From positions 1 to 27,330 of the forward strand of contig JAGUXS010000068.1 of assembly GCA_020061725.1 (NCBI GenBank): a stretch of 27,330 bases of DNA, given 5' to 3'. The DNA is from Patescibacteria group bacterium. Its GTDB lineage: Bacteria > Patescibacteriota > Patescibacteriia > UBA2591 > PGYQ01. Below are positions 23,224-27,330 of the stretch, in pieces. The notes beneath the pieces are model-generated. The model searched no databases. It saw only the letters and a list, made by a program, of their open reading frames with translations, and was not told where the DNA came from. A program made the translations under genes and the position numbers. Every line of letters begins with the position of its first letter. Position 1 is the first letter of the stretch.

Positions 23224-24375
23224 TTATCTTAAAATCACTTTATACGCTACGCTTGGGGTGGTAATTATAAGATTTAATCCATATTCTCGACGTAAACGTT
23301 CTTGAATAATTTCTAAATGTAACATTCCTAAAAATCCGCAACGGAAACCAAACCCTAAGGCTTGAGAAATTTCCGGTTCATAAAATAAACTTGCGTCAGT
23401 TAATTTTAATTTATCCAACGCTTCTCGAAATTTTGAATAATCACTTCCATCTTTGCAAAATAACCCGGCAAAAACCATTGGTTTTATCTCTTTGTATCCA
23501 GGCAAAGCTTTTATTTTATAATCGCGAGCTATATTTTGTATTATTATTGTATCTCCAACTTTACAGCTTTTTATATCCTTTAAACCAGTTGCAATATAAC
23601 CAATTTCACCAGTTTCTAAGCTGTTTTTTGGAAAAAAATTAGGTTTAAAAATTCCTACTTCTAAAATTTCAGCTTGTTTTTTTGTTTCCATAAATTCAAT
23701 TTTGTCGCCCTTTTTTATTTTTCCGTCAATAATACGAACGTAAACAATCACTCCTTTATATTCATCATAAACCGAATCAAAAATTAAAGCGCGTAAAGGT
23801 TTATTTGAATTATTAGCCGGAGGGGGGATATATTTAATTACTGAACACAAAAGTTGTTCAACTCCTTCGCCTGTTTTTGCGGAAATAAAAAGTGGTTTAC
23901 AGCAAATATTTGACGATGATTCGTAATTTAATAACTGTTCTATTTCTTTTACTGTTTTTTCTAATTGAGCGTTAGGTAAATCAATTTTATTTATTACTGG
24001 AATAATAAATAAATTTTGTTCCAAGGCTAGGTGTAAATTAGTCAAGGTTTGCGCTTGAATTCCTTGTGTAGCGTCTACTAATAAAATAACCCCTTCTACA
24101 GCGGCCAAAGATCGCGAGACTTCATAAGTAAAATCAACATGTCCGGGAGTATCAATTAAATTTAACTTGTAGTTTATGGTTGATAATTGGTAGTCAAGTT
24201 GAACTGGTTGAAGTTTAATTGTAATACCTTTTTCTCTTTCCAAATCCATTTGATCTAAAAATTGCGAACGCATTTTTAGTTTATCTATTGTTTTTGTTAA
24301 TTCTAAAAAACGATCGGCAAGAGTCGATTTTCCATGATCAATATGCGCAATAATACAAAAATTTCGAATATTCAC
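23224..24375 (-). pseudogene. lepA: Translation elongation factor 4 (LepA), C-terminally truncated
   Basis: LepA/EF4 is a ribosomal GTPase that back-translocates or remodels stalled ribosomes; normal length is about 600 aa. This 383-aa frame begins with GTG (MNIRNFCIIAHIDHGKST), with G1 AHIDHGKST (10-18), G2 EREKGITIK, G3 DTPGHVDF, G4 NKIDLP and G5 SAKTGEG, then domain II and domain III (FRCGFLGMLHLEIIQERLRREY). It stops right after TTPSVAYKVILR, where full-length LepA continues into domain IV and the unique C-terminal domain that reaches the tRNA. Only 73 bp follow before rmuC and no remnant of the missing 200 or so residues is visible, so a deletion is likely. All GTPase motifs are intact, so a shortened protein may still be made. 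The loop before G3 carries the repeat-derived DYQLSTINYKL. Confidence 0.85.
24165..24198 (-). repeat. Degenerate 7-bp array inside lepA
   Basis: On the coding strand, TACCAAT, TATCAAC, CATAAAC and TACAAGT follow in 7-bp steps and encode YQLSTINYKL between the G2 and G3 motifs, a loop of variable length in LepA proteins. The periodicity is less exact than in valS. Confidence 0.5.
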
Positions 24376-24430
24376 AGAAAGAAAATTAAAAATTAAGAAT
24401 CACTTTAAATTACAAAATGCAGTTTTTATA

Positions 24431-24532
24431 TTGTTGCGAGACTAGTGATGTTATATTAGAAAACATTTGACAATTTTATAGTTAAGTTCTTCAGTAATAT
24501 AGACTGCCCTACAAATATGCTCGCAATGACAA
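24431..24532. mobile_element. MITE-like element or degenerate repeat between lepA and porB
   Basis: TTGTTGCGAG (24431-24440) and CTCGCAATGACAA (24520-24532) are imperfect inverted ends of a segment of about 102 bp in the noncoding gap, flanked by ATA on both sides. The ends resemble the widespread GTCATTGCGAG repeat class. A related TTGTTATTGCGCGAGG string lies at about 11636 in another intergenic gap. The segment contains no open frame of note. Confidence 0.3.
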
Positions 24533-24553
24533 ATAGGGGATTTTACATTAAAA

Positions 24554-25462
24554 CTACAAGCTAATTTTCAATAGCTCATTCCATTCTTGATCTATTTTTT
24601 CTTGAATAGCTTTAATGGTTTTTTTATTTTCTGGCTTGAAAAGATGAGAAAATCTTTTTTGTGTTTTTAAAAATTCCTCAATTGGAAGTTTTTCTTTTGG
24701 TTGATAATTTAATTTATATTTTCCATTTTCTATCTCATATAAAGGCCAAAAACAAGAAGCAATTGCCATTTTTGAAATTTGAATTGTTGAATCAAAAGAA
24801 AATTTCCAATTTAATGGACAAGGCGAAAAAATATTTAAAACTGCCGGACCTTTGATTTGAAAAGCTTTTTCAGCTTTTTGATATAAATCAGCCCAATGAT
24901 GCACAGCGGATTGAGCTGCATAAGGAATATTATGAGCTGCGATAATTTTAATTAAATTTTTTTTAAAAACTTTTTTTCCGGCAGGCGTTGTAGATGTAAT
25001 GGCGCCATAAGGTGTTGCTGAAGATCGTTGATTGCCGGTGTTCATATAAGCCTCATTATCATAACAAACATAAACAAAATCGTGTCCTCGTTCTAAAGCG
25101 CCGGATAAAGATTGTAGTCCGATATCATATGTTCCACCATCACCGCCAAAAACCACAAATTTAATTTGTTTTTTTATTTCCCCTTTTTTCTTTAAAAAAT
25201 TATAAGCGCTTTCAATTCCAGAAACCGTTGCCGAAGCGTTTTCAAAAGCGTTATGTATCCACGGTACATTCCATGAAGTTTGCGGATAAACGCTTGAAAC
25301 AATTTCAAGGCATCCGGTAGCGTTCACAACAACAACCTGATGTTTACTCGCGGCTAAAATTGTTCTAACAATAATAGGAATAGAGCAACCAGCGCATGTC
25401 CGATGCCCGCTAGCAAAATAATTTTGTTTTTGAATTTTTTGAGTTAAGGATTTTAAATCCAT
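24554..25462 (-). CDS. porB: Pyruvate:ferredoxin oxidoreductase beta subunit
   Basis: The TPP-binding subunit of the enzyme that oxidises pyruvate to acetyl-CoA and CO2 with reduction of ferredoxin. In the 302-aa protein, the TPP/Mg site GGDGGTYDIG (106-115) with CYDNEAYMNTGNQRSSATP is intact. Cysteines Cys23 and Cys26 (HRTCAGC), Cys51 (ATGCLEI) and the later SPCPL cysteine are the four ligands of the [4Fe-4S] cluster. Length is typical of four-subunit PFORs. No alpha, gamma or delta subunit is encoded next to it; the preceding frame is a broken unknown gene. So either the other subunits are elsewhere or the operon has been split. It would supply acetyl-CoA for the ADP-forming synthetase in this window. 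The ATG follows an AT hairpin (25463-25484). Confidence 0.93.
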   Translation of the reverse strand: MDLKSLTQKIQKQNYFASGHRTCAGCSIPIIVRTILAASKHQVVVVNATGCLEIVSSVYPQTSWNVPWIHNAFENASATVSGIESAYNFLKKKGEIKKQIKFVVFGGDGGTYDIGLQSLSGALERGHDFVYVCYDNEAYMNTGNQRSSATPYGAITSTTPAGKKVFKKNLIKIIAAHNIPYAAQSAVHHWADLYQKAEKAFQIKGPAVLNIFSPCPLNWKFSFDSTIQISKMAIASCFWPLYEIENGKYKLNYQPKEKLPIEEFLKTQKRFSHLFKPENKKTIKAIQEKIDQEWNELLKISL

Positions 25463-25484
25463 AAAATAAACAAAAATTTATTTT
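25463..25484 (-). promoter_or_regulatory. AT hairpin directly before the porB start
   Basis: On the minus strand, AAAATAAA, loop TTTTTG, TTTATTTT, then ATG with no spacer. The 8-bp stem is all A-T and could arise by chance, but the arrangement matches those before the TPR and zinc-ribbon genes. Confidence 0.35.
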
Positions 25485-26404
25485 ATTTTAAAAAAATTTT
25501 AAACAGATTTTTATTTTTAAGCACATAATCTTCTAACTCTTCTAACGCTTTTATAAACGGCATGCCGTTTATAACTTTTAATTTTAGTTCTTCAATTTTT
25601 TGTTTGCGACTTATAAAATCTAATAACCTTTTTAAAAAACTTGGATCAAGAAAAGCTGGATTTTTAGAAAATGCTCTAGCATTTTTTATTATTGCTATTA
25701 GATTTTCTGGATCTGCTACTTTTGGATATAGATCAAATGGAAGGTGATACATTGACGTAAAGCTTTCATCAATTTCTTTAACTTTTTCCCATATTCCTCT
25801 AATTAATAAACCTATTAATATCTTAGGTCTCTTGAATATATCAACAGGTTGAAGATTTAATTTCTTAATTAGATTTAAATCTATAATTTTTAATGGTCTA
25901 AAATGGAAATTATTATTTAATAATCTTGAAATAGACATATCATCATATTCTCTTGTTATTTCTGTTATTAACATAATGAAACTACTAAAACATATTTTAT
26001 ATTTTCCGTCTTCCATTGTTTGTTGAGTTGAATATAAAAAATTAATTTGATCTAATAATCCATCTTTTTTTAATTTATCTTTTAACTTTCCTGTTTATTT
26101 TAAAAGAAATATTCCTTCTAAAATTTCTTCAAAAATTTTACACTGCGCAATTGGATCATTGTCTGTAAAATCTTCTTGGAAAAGACCTAAAAGATTATTT
26201 TTTAATTCTTGTGGTATATTATAATGACTAAACTCTTCTTTAAAAATTTTTTTTGTTATGACAGATTTTTTCTGGTTCTTCTTTACTAAAGGCAAGCCAC
26301 TTATAATACTCATAAAAATTTCTGTTTTTTCTTGCTTTATTTATTTTTTCTTCCATTTTTGTCATAATTTTGTCATTTGTTTTTTCTTTTATTTCATTGC
26401 TCAT
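25483..26404 (-). pseudogene. Broken gene of unknown function (frameshift plus in-frame stop)
   Basis: Three pieces on the minus strand join into one protein of about 306 residues. Piece 1 starts at ATG 26404 (MSNEIKEKTNDKIMTKMEEK) and runs into an A8 run (26254-26247). Removing one A gives a continuous HNKKIFKEEFSHYNIPQEL into piece 2, which ends at TAA 26097-26095. The same frame then continues through GKLKDKLKKDGLLDQINF into piece 3 (MEDGKYKICFSS at 26016) and stops at 25483. So there is one +1 frameshift in a homopolymer and one premature stop. The protein would be helical, charged and soluble; I do not recognise it. An assembly error could explain the frameshift but not readily the stop. 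Separate translation of the pieces is possible but less likely. Confidence 0.65.
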
Positions 26405-26411
26405 ATTTTAA

Positions 26412-26437
26412 ACTTGGATATCCCTCCCTGTCCAAGT
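26412..26437 (-). promoter_or_regulatory. Hairpin with GGGAGGG loop upstream of the broken gene
   Basis: ACTTGGA (26412-26418) and TCCAAGT (26431-26437) are perfectly complementary. On the minus strand the loop reads CAGGGAGGGATA, and the start codon follows 8 nt after the second arm. G-rich sequence is rare in this window. It may be a structured leader or a regulator site. The rest of the 26405-26600 gap holds a second small hairpin (CTGAAAA/TTTTCAG, 26569-26589) and no gene I can support. Confidence 0.4.
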
Positions 26438-26600
26438 AATACATAAATAAAATAAATATTTTATAATTCGATTTTCGCTAATTAAAAAAATATTAAATTT
26501 TAGCTAATCTTAGCTAAAGAAATTCACTATAACAAATACCTCCATAAAATGATTCTGTGTTATTTTAGCTGAAAAGTATAATTTTTCAGTGAGAGTTGGG

Positions 26601-27330
26601 TTATAAATATTTTATCATATATTCATCTCTTAGTCTATATCCTAATTTTCTATAATATTCGCGGACACCGATGCCGGAGATTACGGCTATTTTTTTAATT
26701 TTAAAATTTTTTGTTTGTTTAAATTTTTTAAAAGAAAATTTTAACGAACGAACAATTTTTTCCGCTTCAATAATTAATTTTTTTCCAAAACCAAAATGTT
26801 GAATCGCTTTTTTGTCTTTTTCTCCAATGGCAACCATCTGTCCATAAGTATGAACTTCGCGAATAATCGCGCAATCTTTTAAAATTGTTAATTGTTGATT
26901 GTTAATTGTTGATCGAAATGATGGTATTCTTAATCGCAAAAAAGCATATAATTTTTTTCGTTTTAAATCTTCAAAACTTAAAAAATATTCTATACCTCCA
27001 GACGCTTCATATTTTTCAACAAATATTTTTAAATTTTGCATTTTACATTTTACATTTTGTATCTTTTTTACCTGTCTGCATCTAATGCATTGGCATTTTA
27101 AATTTTGTTTTTTCATTTCTTGTTGAACTATTTCTCGTAAATTTGAAACCTTGCTCCCAGCCTCAATGTTAGTTGATGGAATATCGCGAATCACTCGAAT
27201 AATTCTTACATATCGTGGAATAATTGATTTGATTTTAATCAAAAGATTTGTTAATTGTTTAGTGGAATATGGTTTATATTTTCCTTGTTTCCAAAGTTGA
27301 TAAAGTTTTGAATTTTTTGTCACAACGCAA
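26601..27330 (-). CDS. Elp3-family tRNA uridine-modifying acetyltransferase, C-terminal part (5' end outside window)
   Basis: Elp3 joins a radical-SAM domain and a GNAT domain and makes carboxymethyl-type modifications on tRNA U34. The frame runs open to the window edge (codons before GTG 27323 are open), so the start lies outside. Seen: YQLWKQGKYKPYSTKQLTNLL, IPRYVRIIRVIRDIPSTNIEAG, NLREIVQQEM and CQCIRCRQV, all typical of the stretch after the radical-SAM core. Then comes the acetyltransferase part with GIEYFLSFED, EVHTYGQMVAIGE, QHFGFGKKLIIEAEKI and the final YYRKLGYRLRDEYMIKYL. Two repeat arrays interrupt it: IQNVKCKMQNLK after the CxxC segment and STINNQQLTI before the GNAT core. The radical-SAM cluster cannot be checked here. 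Confidence 0.88.
   Translation of the reverse strand, partial: CVVTKNSKLYQLWKQGKYKPYSTKQLTNLLIKIKSIIPRYVRIIRVIRDIPSTNIEAGSKVSNLREIVQQEMKKQNLKCQCIRCRQVKKIQNVKCKMQNLKIFVEKYEASGGIEYFLSFEDLKRKKLYAFLRLRIPSFRSTINNQQLTILKDCAIIREVHTYGQMVAIGEKDKKAIQHFGFGKKLIIEAEKIVRSLKFSFKKFKQTKNFKIKKIAVISGIGVREYYRKLGYRLRDEYMIKYL
26884..26911 (-). repeat. Perfect alternating 7-bp array in the Elp3 gene
   Basis: ATTGTTA, ATTGTTG, ATTGTTA, ATTGTTG on the plus strand: four exact 7-bp units alternating in the last base. They encode STINNQQLTI in the protein. Single units of the same type occur at 43-60 in the 16S segment. Confidence 0.9.
27033..27060 (-). repeat. 7-bp array near the CxxC segment of the Elp3 gene
   Basis: ATTTTGC, ATTTTAC, ATTTTAC, ATTTTGT are four consecutive units that encode QNVKCKMQN. 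The first two are the same as the array in front of tRNA-Thr(GGT) at 11754-11767. The protein stretch lies about ten residues after the conserved CIRCR motif. Confidence 0.9.

Noticed and set aside
26095..26097. Programmed recoding of the TAA stop
   Set aside because: No known context for TAA read-through is seen, and a frameshift in the same gene makes decay the simpler reading.
26095..26313. Independent 72-aa gene
   Set aside because: Its first codons overlap the better upstream frame that starts at 26404. Removing one A from A8 fuses the two, so it is a piece of a broken gene.
26569..26589. Rho-independent terminator for the Elp3 gene
   Set aside because: The 7-bp stem is not followed by a T run on the minus strand.

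Overview
The window is a stretch of a very AT-rich bacterial chromosome that looks like Patescibacteria (CPR), probably the Parcubacteria side. Grounds: (i) the 16S rRNA 5' part carries a large extra insertion in helix 6 and seems interrupted again near helix 17; (ii) genes are compact with very short spacers, and almost none has a Shine-Dalgarno sequence; (iii) the gene set fits a fermentative, reduced CPR-type cell (ADP-forming acetyl-CoA synthetase, pyruvate:ferredoxin oxidoreductase beta subunit, iPGM, TIM, ComEC, RmuC, small TPR protein, bacterial Elp3); (iv) TGA is used as a normal stop (dacA-like gene, second gpmI, amino-acid permease), which excludes the UGA=Gly code of Absconditabacteria/Gracilibacteria. 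The placement is inference; no search was run. Layout: 1-648, 5' part of a 16S rRNA gene on the minus strand with its promoter at about 732-760. 841-4236, a convergent pair: an RmlA-like nucleotidyltransferase (+) and ValS (-), overlapping by 6 bp. 4385-16591, a plus-strand block: two adjacent divergent iPGM genes, a helicase cut off after its N-terminal half, a D,D-carboxypeptidase, TpiA, a membrane-anchored TPR protein, two tRNA-Thr genes (GGT and TGT), an unannotated 41-codon CPxC gene, an AlkD-like protein, thymidylate kinase, an NMD3/BCAM0308-like zinc-ribbon protein and a one-chain ADP-forming acyl-CoA synthetase. 16663-27330, a minus-strand block: ComEC, an amino-acid permease, a three-gene ABC exporter operon, RmuC, a C-terminally truncated LepA, an orphan PorB, a broken gene of unknown function, and the C-terminal part of Elp3 running off the window. 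Metabolic thread: TpiA and the iPGMs sit in lower glycolysis, PorB belongs to the enzyme making acetyl-CoA from pyruvate, and the acetyl-CoA synthetase can turn acetyl-CoA into acetate plus ATP. Together they suggest a fermentative ATP-generating route whose other parts lie elsewhere. The most unusual signal is not a gene. It is a dispersed family of tiny tandem arrays with a 7-bp period (units of the form ATTNNNN or their complement; one array has an 8-bp period). They lie inside the 16S helix-6 insertion, in frame inside ValS, the helicase, TIM, LepA, Elp3 (twice) and the acyl-CoA synthetase, and just before both tRNA genes. Because 7 is coprime to 3, a stop-free array reads as a 7-residue repeat (NVKCQMS-like) whatever the frame. 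The arrays appear to sit at variable loops and domain linkers. Two core genes (helicase, LepA) lack their C-terminal halves, and one gene carries a frameshift and an in-frame stop, so gene erosion is visible as well.
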